This document shows positions 25,600-34,546 of a stretch of DNA of 64,000 nt, piece by piece; within the stretch, counting starts at the first letter, position 1, and the number at the start of each line of letters is the position of its first letter. The DNA is taken from NCBI GenBank assembly GCA_964396265.1, contig CAYNEM010000014.1:7599-71598 (forward strand), written 5' to 3'. Position numbers and translations under genes: made by a program. The notes beneath the pieces are model-generated. The model saw only the letters and a program-made list of their open reading frames with translations. It had not been told where the DNA came from and made no database searches. The stretch is from EA-27 sp964396265 (GTDB lineage Archaea; Thermoplasmatota; Thermoplasmata; RBG-16-68-12; EA-27).

Positions 25600-26658
25600 G
25601 TGCCCGTGAACCTCGTCCGCTTCGACCCGAAGCTGGCCTCCCGAGATGAGTGGAATCGGTTCCATACCTACTTCGGGGAGAGGCACCGGGAGGCCAATCC
25701 GGACGACCCGCTAACCGACGACGCGACGAGGGAAGCGATGCTAAAGCGCGGCGACCCAGATTCCGAGGAGATTCGCTTTGTTGGGTTCGACCCGTCGCGA
25801 CCGGATATCCTCGTGAGTTCGCTCTCCTTCGAGACGATCCGTCCGGACTCGCCCAGCTACAAGGGGAACGAACATATCGCCTGGGTCGGTGTGTCCGTCC
25901 TGAAGCCGAACAGGCGAAAGGGCATCGGGCGCACAATGCTCACAAAGGTAGCGGAACTCGCCCGCGAGCACCACAGAGCAACCATCCAAGGGTCCGCAGA
26001 GGAGGACGACGGCAAAGCGTTCATCCACGCGATCGGGGCACAAGTTGCACAGCGAGGGCTCGAAAACCGGCTGTACCTTGACCAGGTCGATTGGCCGATG
26101 CTCGAATCGTGGGTCGCGGAGGGCGTCTCGCGCAACCCGAAAATGTCCCTCCGATGGTGCGTGGGCCGCATCGACGACGACATCCTCGTTCCCTTCTCCA
26201 CGGCGCTCACGGAAGTCTTCAACCAACAGCCATTCGGGGAGATGGAGCGGTCGGACTTCATCTTCACGCCCGAGACCGTGCGGAAGCGCGAGGACTCGTT
26301 CCTGGGCGTCGGCGGTACTGTTATCACCGCGATGTCGGAAGAACCAGAGAGGGATGTCTCCGGGCTCACGCAGATGGGCTACTTGCCCTCCGACGGCCCC
26401 ATCATCCATCAGTGGATGACGGGGGTCCGACAGACGCACCGGGGGAGGGGGCTCGGGAAGTGGGTGAAGGCGGCCATGCTCCTTCGCGTGCGCAGCGCCC
26501 TTCCTCAGGTCCGGATCGTGACGACGGGGAATGCCACGACCAATCAGGCCATGCTGTCGATCAACAAACGGCTCGGTTTCCGCGTGCACCGAGAAGGTGT
26601 GAGGGCGCAGATAAAACTCGATGCACTGGAAACGTACCTGAGAATGAAAAGAGCCTAG
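25600..26658 (+). CDS. Double-domain GNAT acetyltransferase
   Basis: 352 residues from a GTG with a TATA-like CTTACATC about 26-33 nt upstream. Two GNAT domains are visible, each with an acetyl-CoA loop: VSVLKPNRRKGIGRTML (about 95-112) and GVRQTHRGRGLGKWVKAAML (about 270-290). The second ends with NKRLGFRVHRE. Layout resembles mycothiol- or microcin-type tandem acetyltransferases, but no substrate is indicated. It does not look like a recent duplicate of the other double GNAT near 18-19 kb. Confidence 0.8.
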   Translation: MPVNLVRFDPKLASRDEWNRFHTYFGERHREANPDDPLTDDATREAMLKRGDPDSEEIRFVGFDPSRPDILVSSLSFETIRPDSPSYKGNEHIAWVGVSVLKPNRRKGIGRTMLTKVAELAREHHRATIQGSAEEDDGKAFIHAIGAQVAQRGLENRLYLDQVDWPMLESWVAEGVSRNPKMSLRWCVGRIDDDILVPFSTALTEVFNQQPFGEMERSDFIFTPETVRKREDSFLGVGGTVITAMSEEPERDVSGLTQMGYLPSDGPIIHQWMTGVRQTHRGRGLGKWVKAAMLLRVRSALPQVRIVTTGNATTNQAMLSINKRLGFRVHREGVRAQIKLDALETYLRMKRA

Positions 26659-26709
26659 CGTTTTCTTCGCACGGGAAAGTTCTTTGGCGGCGGGAGCATC
26701 CCTCGCAGG

Positions 26710-28578
26710 ATGGACTATCATGCCCTCGGCCTCAGGTGCGGCCTCGAGGTCCACCAGCAGCTCGACACCCTCAAGCTGTTCTGCTCAGACCGGTCCGAGC
26801 TGTCGGAAGAGGTCAACCACGAATTCCGCCGTCGCCTCCGGCCTACGCAGTCCGAACTCGGTGAGGTCGACGCCGCCGCGATCGAAGAGGCAAAGCGCAA
26901 CCTCGCGTTCATCTACCAAGCCACCTCGAACACGTGCCTCGTCGAGGCGGACGAGGAGCCGCCGCACCCGTGCAACGAGGAGGCACTCGACGTCGCGCTG
27001 ACGTTCGCGCTCCTGGTGAACGCCCGGGTCTTCGACGAGATCCACTTTATGCGAAAGATCGTAATCGACGGGTCGAACACCACGGGCTTCCAGCGCAGCG
27101 CCCTCGTCGCCGCAGACGGATGGTTCGAGCTCGACGGCAAGCGCTACGGGGTGCCATCGATCCTCCTCGAGGAGGATGCAGCGAGGAAGATCGAGGAGCG
27201 GGATGGCGAGGTCGTCTACCGTCTCGACCGCCTTGGCATCCCGCTCATCGAGGTGAACACGACCCCGAACATCGAGGCCCCCGACGAGGCCGCCAAGGTC
27301 GCGCTGCGCATCGGGACGCTCCTCCGGACAACGCGCAAGGTGAAGCGCGGGATCGGGACGATCCGCGAGGACGTGAACGTCAGCATCACGGGCGGCACGC
27401 GGACGGAGACGAAGGGCGTCCAGGAACTGCGGATGATCTCGACGTTCGTGGAGCGGGAGGTCGCGCGGCAGCGGATGCTCCTCGACGTCGCGCACGAGCT
27501 GTCAGCCCGCGGGGCGCGGAGACCCGAGGCGGCGGTCCACGACGTCACGGACACGTTCGCCGCCACGAAATCGAAGGTCGTCGCAAGCGCAATCTCTTCT
27601 GGCGGCAAGGTGCTCGGGACTACGCTGCCTAGCTTCGCGGGACTCCTCAAGGGGAAGCTCGGGCCCGAGCTGGCGGCGCGTGCGCGGATCGCCGGCGTTG
27701 GCGGCATCCTGCACTCGGACGAGCTGCCTGCGATGGGCGTCACCCCCGCGGAGGTCGCCGCGGTCGCCGAGCGTTTGGCGGTAGGTCCGCGAGACGCGTT
27801 CGTCCTTGTCGCGACGGACGAGCGCCGGGGACGGCTCGCACTGCACGAGGTCGCGAACCGCGCGGCCGAGGCCCTCCACGGAGTCCCCCCTGAGACGAGG
27901 GATCCGCGGGCGGACGGGACGACGGTCTACTCGCGACCGCTGCCGGGCCGCGCGCGCATGTACCCGGAGACGGACGTGCCGCCAATCCGCGTCACGCGGG
28001 AGAGACTCGAACGCCTTCGCGCCCTCATCCCGGAGATGCCCGAGGTTCGCCTCGAGCGGCTCGTCGCGACGCATCGACTACCGCGCCAGCAGGCGGCCCA
28101 ACTGATCGAGGATGGACTGGACGAGGCGTTCGAGGCCCTGGAGAGGGAGTCCGAGGAGCCGCAGGTCGCTGCCAATGCCCTCACGTACCACTTTGCGGAA
28201 ATCCGGCGTGAGGGTCTCGATGTCGACGCAATCCCCCTCCACCGACTGCGCGAGCTGTTCGCCATGCTCCGGGACGGCGCCTTCGCCAAGGAAGCGATCC
28301 CAGGCCTCCTGCGGGAGATGGCGCGGGACCGGACGGACGCGGGGACAGCCGCCAAAGCGCTCGGGCTTGCGGTAGTGCCAGAGGCGGAGCTCGATGCAGC
28401 GCTCGACGCGATCGTGGCGGCGCACGGGCCGATGATCCGCGAGCGTGGGGAGAGAGCCCTGCCCGCCCTCATGGGCGTCGCGATGGGGCAGCTCCGCGGC
28501 AGGGCGGACGGCAGCGTGATCAGCGAGAAACTGCGGTCGAGAATCGCCGCCAAAATCGCCTCGGACGAGGGGCGCTGA
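26710..28578 (+). CDS. gatE: Glutamyl-tRNA(Gln) amidotransferase subunit E
   Basis: 622 residues, the normal length. GatE binds Glu-tRNA(Gln), phosphorylates the glutamyl group and amidates it with ammonia from GatD. Typical sequence: GLRCGLEVHQQLDTLKLFC, KIVIDGSNTTGFQRSALVA, IGTIREDVNVSI, with the GAD-like insertion in the middle and the tRNA-binding YqeY-like tail. Upstream is the motif AGTTCTTTGGCGG, also found before the B3/B4 gene. Confidence 0.95.
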   Translation: MDYHALGLRCGLEVHQQLDTLKLFCSDRSELSEEVNHEFRRRLRPTQSELGEVDAAAIEEAKRNLAFIYQATSNTCLVEADEEPPHPCNEEALDVALTFALLVNARVFDEIHFMRKIVIDGSNTTGFQRSALVAADGWFELDGKRYGVPSILLEEDAARKIEERDGEVVYRLDRLGIPLIEVNTTPNIEAPDEAAKVALRIGTLLRTTRKVKRGIGTIREDVNVSITGGTRTETKGVQELRMISTFVEREVARQRMLLDVAHELSARGARRPEAAVHDVTDTFAATKSKVVASAISSGGKVLGTTLPSFAGLLKGKLGPELAARARIAGVGGILHSDELPAMGVTPAEVAAVAERLAVGPRDAFVLVATDERRGRLALHEVANRAAEALHGVPPETRDPRADGTTVYSRPLPGRARMYPETDVPPIRVTRERLERLRALIPEMPEVRLERLVATHRLPRQQAAQLIEDGLDEAFEALERESEEPQVAANALTYHFAEIRREGLDVDAIPLHRLRELFAMLRDGAFAKEAIPGLLREMARDRTDAGTAAKALGLAVVPEAELDAALDAIVAAHGPMIRERGERALPALMGVAMGQLRGRADGSVISEKLRSRIAAKIASDEGR

Positions 28579-28645
28579 CCCGCCAATCTACTCCATAGAA
28601 AACGGCGAAGGGAACCTATTTAACACCGCACCCTATTCGGCGCGC

Positions 28646-29272
28646 GTGGTCGCCATGCCAAAGCGAGGGACTAAGGGGAGCGATTGGTTCGACTCCCTCG
28701 ACGCGGAACTCCGGAAACAGACTGCGGACATCCTGGAGGACGTCGGCCAGCAGACGTCGAAGCGCGGGGAGATGAACAAAGCCCTCATCGAGGACGCGTG
28801 GAAAATCTGGAAGCGGTTCGCTGCCGCAAACGTCCACCTCACCCTCGAGCCGAACTACGACCGGTGGGCGATCTTCGACGAGGCGTTCCCCGACGGCGCC
28901 TGGCACTGGCGGGAGGCGTTCAGCGCGGCGGGGGTGAGCGCGATCAGCCTCACGGACCGCACGCCGGACCAGGGACGCGTGGGCGACTCCCTGAAGGTCA
29001 CGTACGCCGAGACCGACGGGAAGACGAGGCTCCGAGTCACGTTCGAATACTGCGAAGGTGAGCACTATTACAAGTACTCTGGCTGGAAGCGCATCTGGTC
29101 CATCCACACGCTCCTCGACGCGTCCGTCGACCGCATCGACATGGACCAAGTACACAAGGTGTTCGCGGACGTCGTGAAGGCGTGGTTCGAGAGCCACCTG
29201 CGTCGGAACCGCGACATCCTGATCCGCCACCTCAAGAAGTCCTATGAGCGCGTGGAGACGTTCAACCAGTAG
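28646..29272 (+). CDS. Soluble protein of unknown function
   Basis: 208 residues from a GTG (an ATG lies three codons later). A TATA-like TATTTAAC at 28616-28623 fits the GTG start by spacing. The protein is rich in Trp and charged residues (DGAWHWREAF, WKRIWSIH, KAWFESHLRRN). No known motif, signal peptide or membrane helix is seen. The stop abuts the stop of the convergent membrane gene with no gap. Confidence 0.6.
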   Translation: MVAMPKRGTKGSDWFDSLDAELRKQTADILEDVGQQTSKRGEMNKALIEDAWKIWKRFAAANVHLTLEPNYDRWAIFDEAFPDGAWHWREAFSAAGVSAISLTDRTPDQGRVGDSLKVTYAETDGKTRLRVTFEYCEGEHYYKYSGWKRIWSIHTLLDASVDRIDMDQVHKVFADVVKAWFESHLRRNRDILIRHLKKSYERVETFNQ

Positions 29273-30730
29273 TCACGTGACCTCGAGGACGAGTTCCCAA
29301 AGTCCCGGCGATTCCTCGTACGTGCGGGCGCGGTACCGCGCGAACCGAAGTCCGGGGTCGACGAGTTCCTCCGGGTTCCCGCCCGTGGCGGTCACGCTGA
29401 CAAGGAGGTACGAACCCCCGGGACCTGCCGTGGGCCACGTGATGCTGAACTCGTCGAGGAAGCAGCCCGGGCATCCCAAGGGGAGGTTCCGAAACGGGTC
29501 CCGGACCGTCAGCGTGAGGAACGTCCTGTTCCCGGACTGCGTGACGTTCAGGAAGTCACCCTCGTCTTCCGGACGCGCGATTTGAAGGGTGACGAGGCGC
29601 GGGTTCGGCCGCTCCCCACCGTCGAACCACACCGTCCCGGAGGAGTCGATCCGCCCGTCGGAGACGTTCCACAGTGTGGCGTTCATCATGGCCCTGGCGA
29701 GCAACCCCGCCTCCGGGCTCCAGAACGTGAAGTCCGCGCGGTCCTCGAACGTCGCGAACGCGCGGCGCTCCAGGGGAGACCGAAGATCCGGGACGCCTTT
29801 CATCCGGAACTCGAGCTCGACGTCCTGCGCGGCCGTCAAGACCACGCGCACGTTGATCGCTTGTGGATTCGCGAGATCCCGTTCCGCGCCGAGCGGCGGC
29901 TCCCCGATGAGCAGGTGGTCCGCGGATTCCGAGGTGATGCCGAACGCGAACCACACCGGGAAGACGAGGACGGCCGCGACCGCGAGGGGAGCCCACCGGC
30001 CGGAGGGCCGCTCCAAGGGCGGCAGCTCCTGCGCGTCCTTCGAGAGGCGGAAGCCCCCGAAGAAGAGGGCCGATCCGATCATGACGAGGAGCAGCACGTA
30101 GGTGATCACCGATACGGGTGCGACGACGGCGCCCAGGGCGTTGGGGATCGCCGCGACCGGGAGGGGGATGGTCCAGAACAGCATGACGTACGCGAGCTGG
30201 CGGCGGAGGGACAGCGCGGGCGCCACGAGCCGGAGAACCTCCACGCTGATGGCGTAGCCGACCGCCACTGCCCAGAGGGCGCCGACGGCAAGGAGCGCAA
30301 GGCCGAGGTGGGGTGCGCCGATGATCCGGACGACCTCTGCAGGATCGCCGCCGGTGGCCCCGAAGACCCCGAGGCCGAGGTAGGCGAAGGAATAGACGAG
30401 GAGGATCTCCAGCAGGGCAAGGACGAAGAGACGCCCGACGAACGTCCGCGCCCGCGGGTAGGCACGGAAGAGGACGACGCCGACGAGAATCTCCATGAGG
30501 ATCCCGGCGAGGACGACGAGCACGCGCAACGCATCGGGCGTGACCCGCGGGAGGTGTATGAGCGCGAACCCCGACGCTGGCGAGATGTACACACCGTAGA
30601 ACGAACCCCCAGCGAGCGCCGCGAAGAGGCCATGGCCCAGGACCTCGTGGAGCCCGACGCCGAGCCAGCGGCTCACGAGGAACGCCGCAAGCGCGAGGAG
30701 GGCGAACGGCACGGGGCGCCGCGGGTCCAC
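29273..30730 (-). CDS. Multi-pass membrane protein with an M50-like HExxH motif and an extracytoplasmic domain
   Basis: 485 residues from a GTG with a reverse TATA-like CATAAGG about 22-28 nt upstream. The first helix ends in GLHEVLGHGLFAALAGG, an HExxH (His28, Glu29, His33) placed in a membrane segment as in site-2-type M50 proteases. About seven helices fill residues 1-265; the rest is a beta-rich domain outside the membrane with two Cys (GCPGCFLDE). The second M50 motif (NxxPxxxxDG) is not obvious, so it may be a distant or inactive relative. Confidence 0.65.
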   Translation of the reverse strand: MDPRRPVPFALLALAAFLVSRWLGVGLHEVLGHGLFAALAGGSFYGVYISPASGFALIHLPRVTPDALRVLVVLAGILMEILVGVVLFRAYPRARTFVGRLFVLALLEILLVYSFAYLGLGVFGATGGDPAEVVRIIGAPHLGLALLAVGALWAVAVGYAISVEVLRLVAPALSLRRQLAYVMLFWTIPLPVAAIPNALGAVVAPVSVITYVLLLVMIGSALFFGGFRLSKDAQELPPLERPSGRWAPLAVAAVLVFPVWFAFGITSESADHLLIGEPPLGAERDLANPQAINVRVVLTAAQDVELEFRMKGVPDLRSPLERRAFATFEDRADFTFWSPEAGLLARAMMNATLWNVSDGRIDSSGTVWFDGGERPNPRLVTLQIARPEDEGDFLNVTQSGNRTFLTLTVRDPFRNLPLGCPGCFLDEFSITWPTAGPGGSYLLVSVTATGGNPEELVDPGLRFARYRARTYEESPGLWELVLEVT

Positions 30731-30761
30731 GGGTGCGCGAAGGGGTGCGGACCTTATGGCC

Positions 30762-31295
30762 CTACCGCTTCTTCTTGGGCGGCGGTGGCTTGAGCCCGAG
30801 GTTCTTCGCGAGCTTCCTCCACTCCTTGTCGTCGAGCCACATGACCTTGAGGTACTCTAGGATGTCCTTGTCCGTCATCCCGATCCTGCGGCCCTCCGCG
30901 ATGCACGTGCGGTACGCCTCGAGCTCTGTCGGGCGGTTCTCGTACGTCCACCGGTTGTGGAACAGCGGCCGGCCGTCCCAGTGCTGCTTCACGTGCACGA
31001 GCTCGTGGACGACGTCGAGGTAGATGTCCCGAGGGTTGCCCGTCTTCAGGTAGTGCGCGGAGACGAGGAGGTGCCCGTCCTTGTCGGAGACGCCCATATA
31101 GCCCCAGCGCGAGGAGAAGAACTCGATGTCGATTCTGCGCAGGGCCTCGGCCGTTTTCGGGCCGAAGATCTTCTGTACGGCCTCCACGTTCTCGAACCCC
31201 TTGAAGAACTCCGTGAAGCGGTGGTACTTCACGGGGACCGTTCGCGGGATCGTCACCCCGACGGACCGCGGGTTGAACCTCTTCGCCTTCGCCAT
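30762..31295 (-). CDS. Putative zinc metalloprotein with HELVH motif
   Basis: 177 residues. DVVHELVHVKQHW gives HExxH (His97, Glu98, His101), and RPTELEAYRTCI about 22 residues later supplies a possible third ligand Glu, as in gluzincin or SprT-like domains. The basic tail PPPPKKKR and lack of signal peptide indicate a cytosolic protein. The function is unknown. It ends 32 bp before the membrane HExxH gene begins, so the two are adjacent on one strand. Confidence 0.65.
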   Translation of the reverse strand: MAKAKRFNPRSVGVTIPRTVPVKYHRFTEFFKGFENVEAVQKIFGPKTAEALRRIDIEFFSSRWGYMGVSDKDGHLLVSAHYLKTGNPRDIYLDVVHELVHVKQHWDGRPLFHNRWTYENRPTELEAYRTCIAEGRRIGMTDKDILEYLKVMWLDDKEWRKLAKNLGLKPPPPKKKR

Positions 31296-31385
31296 GCCGC
31301 GCGGGAAGTCCGGCTCCGCTTTGAACCTGCGCCCGTCGCGGGGCCTCGCGGGGAAAAGTGGGCCGGTGCAACCGGCCCGTTCGCT

Positions 31386-31478
31386 TCAACAACAGGCCCC
31401 CCCGCCGCAGCAGCAACCCGAGCAACACTGCGCGCTCGCTGCCTTGGCGGTGGGCTCCGCTTCGTTCTTGTCGTTCAT
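31386..31478 (-). CDS. 30-residue Cys-rich peptide
   Basis: The peptide begins MNDKNEAEPTAKAASAQ and ends QCCSGCCCGGGACC, with seven Cys in the last 13 residues. The ATG has a reverse TATA-like ACTTAAAC about 30-37 nt upstream and a weak GGAAG site. A polar leader and Cys/Gly-rich core recall small metal-binding peptides or precursors of ribosomally made modified peptides. No modifying enzyme is next to it. It is divergent from a TrmB-family regulator and shares its AT-rich promoter. Confidence 0.6.
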   Translation of the reverse strand: MNDKNEAEPTAKAASAQCCSGCCCGGGACC

Positions 31479-31506
31479 GTTATCTACTTCCTGTTAGGGG
31501 TAGAGA

Positions 31507-31518
31507 AGTTTAAGTACT
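31507..31518. promoter_or_regulatory. Shared TATA-like element, Cys-rich peptide / TrmB regulator
   Basis: AGTTTAAGTACT can act as TATA on either strand. It lies about 23-34 nt before the regulator ATG (31541) and 29-40 nt before the peptide ATG (31478). GAGA/TCTC arms flank it (31502-31520). The 62-bp spacer suggests that the regulator controls both genes. Confidence 0.5.
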
Positions 31519-31540
31519 CTCCCTTCGGTGTTCTCAGGAG

Positions 31541-32353
31541 ATGTCGGAAGTCCGCCCTCGGGCGAACGTACTGCTCGAGGAGGCCGCGAAAGGCTCTCGA
31601 ACCGAAATCGCCGCCACATTACGCGACTTCGGATTCTCCGGGTACGCCGCGAACGCGTTCTGCGCCCTCGTGCGCCTTCCGGAGGCGACGGCAGGGGACC
31701 TCGTGACGAAGACGGGGATTCCGGACTCGAAGATCTACTACGCGCTCGCGGAGCTTGTGGAACGCGGGCTCGCGGCGGTGCAGCCAGGGAAGCCGAAGTT
31801 GTACCGCGCAGTGCCACCAAAGGACGTGGCCGCGCACCTGGGCCGCATCCTCGACGCAAAGTACGACCGGGAGCGGTCCGCGGTGACACGGGTGACGTCT
31901 CTCCTCGAACCGCTTCAGTCCGCAGCCAAGTCGCCTACGATAGACCTCGCGTACGTCGTGAAGGGGCTCGCGAACGTCCTCGCGCGAGCGCAGGCGATGA
32001 TCGCATCCGCGCGTACGGAGGTCGTCGTGCTCGCGTCGGACGAGCGCTTCTTTCGGAAACTCGAACCAGACCTGGCGAGGGTCGCTCGCCGCCGGGTGAA
32101 GCTGAAGTTGGCGGTGCCGAAGATGGGGCTCGACAAGGACCTCGCGAAGGTCGCAGAAGTCCGGGCAATCCAGTGCGATTGTCTGATCCTCGTCGTGGAC
32201 GAACAGCAAGTGCTGACCGTCTCCGGCACGGACGGTGAGTCCCCGTACGGGATCACGTCGACCGACGAAACCCTCGTGCGCCTCGGCTTGGAGTACTGGG
32301 AGAGCCCCCGGTGTTGCGTCGCGAACACACCGATTCGGAAGGCGATCGGGTAG
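31541..32353 (+). CDS. TrmB-family transcriptional regulator
   Basis: 270 residues. An N-terminal winged helix (about 22-95; FGFSGYAANAFCALVRLPEA, then DLVTKTGIPDSKIYYALAEL) is the TrmB DNA-binding domain. The C-terminal part is a phospholipase-D-like fold seen in TrmB effectors (VVVLASDERFFRKLEPDLAR) with several Cys (QCDCLILV, PRCCVANT) that could sense metal or redox state. TrmB proteins often respond to sugars, but the Cys content and the Cys-rich peptide opposite point to another signal. Confidence 0.8.
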   Translation: MSEVRPRANVLLEEAAKGSRTEIAATLRDFGFSGYAANAFCALVRLPEATAGDLVTKTGIPDSKIYYALAELVERGLAAVQPGKPKLYRAVPPKDVAAHLGRILDAKYDRERSAVTRVTSLLEPLQSAAKSPTIDLAYVVKGLANVLARAQAMIASARTEVVVLASDERFFRKLEPDLARVARRRVKLKLAVPKMGLDKDLAKVAEVRAIQCDCLILVVDEQQVLTVSGTDGESPYGITSTDETLVRLGLEYWESPRCCVANTPIRKAIG

Positions 32354-32381
32354 AGCGGCCTGGCGCCGGACGGAAGCCCGG

Positions 32382-34340
32382 TCACCCAGTCGGCGGCGGC
32401 GGAGGCATCGGCGGCTGCGCCGGGGGGGTTTGCCCCTGCGGCTGCGTCGGTGGCTTCGTCTTCGGACGGAGTTGGCGCCACGCGGTGAAGGCGAGGAAGC
32501 CCACGATGGCGAGCGCGATCGCGAGGATCACGAGGAACGCCCAGAGCGCGGCGATCGAGGAGGACGAGCGCACGGTGATCGTCATCTGGACCGTGTCCCA
32601 GTTCCCGGCTTCGTCCGCGACCGTCACCGTGACGGTGTACGTCCCGGCCGCCGCGTACGCGTGGGAGACGGCGGCTTCCGTCGAGGGCGTGCCGTCCCCG
32701 AAGTCCCATGCGTAGGACGCGACCCCGACATTGTCCGACGACGCGCCTGCGTCGAAGAAGAGGAATTGTCCCTCGTCGACCGTCCGGTCGCCGCCGCCCC
32801 TGACCACCGGGTCCTCCGTGTCGAGCGCCGTGACGACGGCGGAGTCGATTCCTGCGTTCCCGGAACGATCCCGCACGGTGAGCGTGGCGGTGAATGTGCC
32901 AGCCATAGGATAGATGTGGGTCGCCGCGACACCGGTCGCACCGGTGCCGTCGCCGAAGTCCCATTCGTACGTCGCAATGCCCAGGTTGTCTGTGGATGCC
33001 GACCCGTCGAACGACGCCATCGTGCCCTGCGCCTGCGAGCGGGCGCCGCCCGCGTTCGCGACTGGCGCATGGAGGTCCAGGACGGCTGCGAACACGTCCT
33101 GCCCGGAGACGCGCTCGTCGAGCCACGCCGCGAACACATCCCCACCCGGGGACACCGCGACGGACGGGTTCGCCTGGTCGTTGCTCCAGAACGTGTCGTC
33201 GTTCGCCCTCCGGTCCGTGCCCCACACCACGCCGTCGGGGGAGGCGTCCGCGTAGACGTCGAAGCCGGTCGAGCCCCAGGTCCGCGCGTCGGACCACATG
33301 ACCTGGACCGTGCCCACGCCGGTGGCCAAGCTGGGACTTCCTTGGAACGTCGAGCCGAGGTCGTCATTGACCTTCACGTTCGCCGTGAACGTGGCCCCGG
33401 AGTTCGAGGATCGCGTCGTGTAGATGTCCGGGCCGGTCAGTGCGTCCCGGTAGTCCGTCCACGTGACGAAGATGACGCCGCTCGCGTTGACCGCGAGGGC
33501 CGCACTGTCCTGCGTCGTGCCGCCGCTGTCGTCGTTCACGAAGATGTTCGGGGTCCACGTCACGCCGAGGTCCGTGGACTTCGAGAAGTAGATGTCGCGC
33601 CCGCGGGCTCCGTTCCGCGGATCGTCCCAGGCGACGTACACAGACCGGTCCGAGGCGACCGCGATCACGGGGCGGGCCTGCTCGACGCCGGTGGCGTCAT
33701 TGTTCACCCGGGCGCTCGGGTTGAAGCTCAAACCGCTGTCGGTGGAGTTCGAGTAATAGATGTCGGGGCCGGTCGTCACGGCGTTCCGGTTGTCCTCCCA
33801 GACCGCGTGGATCAAACCAGAGCCGTCGACGGCGACGTCCGCGTTGACCTGGAAATTCACCGTGATGTCGTTGGCCCGCACATTCGGCGAGAAGCTGAGG
33901 CCCCCGTCGGTCGACTTCGAGTAGTAGATGTCCGTGGTCCCGGCACGGTCGTCGGTCCACACGATGTGGATCGTCCCGAAACCGTCGAGGAACAGGGACG
34001 GGCGCGTCTGGGTGGCGCCGCCGGCGTCATTGTTCACCTTCATCGCGGCGGTCCACGTTTGACCTCCGTCCAACGACTTCGCGAAGAAAATGTCATTGCG
34101 CGTAGAGGAGCCTCCCCAGCCGGCGTAGGCGACGTGCAGGACGCTGCCGCTCACGGCAAGCGAGGGCTGGAACGCCGTGTAGGCGGGCGGGGTGTTCACC
34201 TTCACATTGGGGCCGAACCAAGGCGCGACCTGGGGTGCGGCGGACGCGGGCGTGGCGAATTGCATCGCCGCCAGGGCCGTCAGCAGTACCGCCAACAATC
34301 CGACGATTACATGGGACACAGGGGAGGGATGGGAAGCCAT
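32382..34340 (-). CDS. Surface protein with BNR/sialidase-like repeats, two PKD domains and a C-terminal anchor
   Basis: 652 residues. The ATG follows GGAGGT and a TATA-like CTTAAG lies about 43 nt up, so this mRNA has a leader. After a signal peptide (about 1-35), six or more repeats carry the Asp-box pattern S-x-D-x-G-x-T-W (KSLDGGQTWT, KSTDGGLSFS, KSTDLGVTWT). They are followed by two PKD domains (YEWDFGDGTGATG, YAWDFGDGTPSTE), one membrane helix (about 600-622) and a Pro-rich cytoplasmic tail. Catalytic sialidase residues are not evident; a beta-propeller for binding is more likely. Confidence 0.8.
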   Translation of the reverse strand: MASHPSPVSHVIVGLLAVLLTALAAMQFATPASAAPQVAPWFGPNVKVNTPPAYTAFQPSLAVSGSVLHVAYAGWGGSSTRNDIFFAKSLDGGQTWTAAMKVNNDAGGATQTRPSLFLDGFGTIHIVWTDDRAGTTDIYYSKSTDGGLSFSPNVRANDITVNFQVNADVAVDGSGLIHAVWEDNRNAVTTGPDIYYSNSTDSGLSFNPSARVNNDATGVEQARPVIAVASDRSVYVAWDDPRNGARGRDIYFSKSTDLGVTWTPNIFVNDDSGGTTQDSAALAVNASGVIFVTWTDYRDALTGPDIYTTRSSNSGATFTANVKVNDDLGSTFQGSPSLATGVGTVQVMWSDARTWGSTGFDVYADASPDGVVWGTDRRANDDTFWSNDQANPSVAVSPGGDVFAAWLDERVSGQDVFAAVLDLHAPVANAGGARSQAQGTMASFDGSASTDNLGIATYEWDFGDGTGATGVAATHIYPMAGTFTATLTVRDRSGNAGIDSAVVTALDTEDPVVRGGGDRTVDEGQFLFFDAGASSDNVGVASYAWDFGDGTPSTEAAVSHAYAAAGTYTVTVTVADEAGNWDTVQMTITVRSSSSIAALWAFLVILAIALAIVGFLAFTAWRQLRPKTKPPTQPQGQTPPAQPPMPPPPPTG

Positions 34341-34546
34341 TGGGGAACCTCCGAGAGGGGCCACCGTTTCGCCTCTCTCTACTTAAGCGGAGCGGTGCGG
34401 TTATCGAATCGCGCACGCAACGTTCTCCCACCGACCGAGCCCCCTGGGCCGTGCGTCGTCGCGCTGGAAATCCGGGGGGACCCACCTCGGGGACGAGGGA
34501 CTCTGACGAAATGTATATCCGACATTCGCGGCATCGCCCCGGCCCC

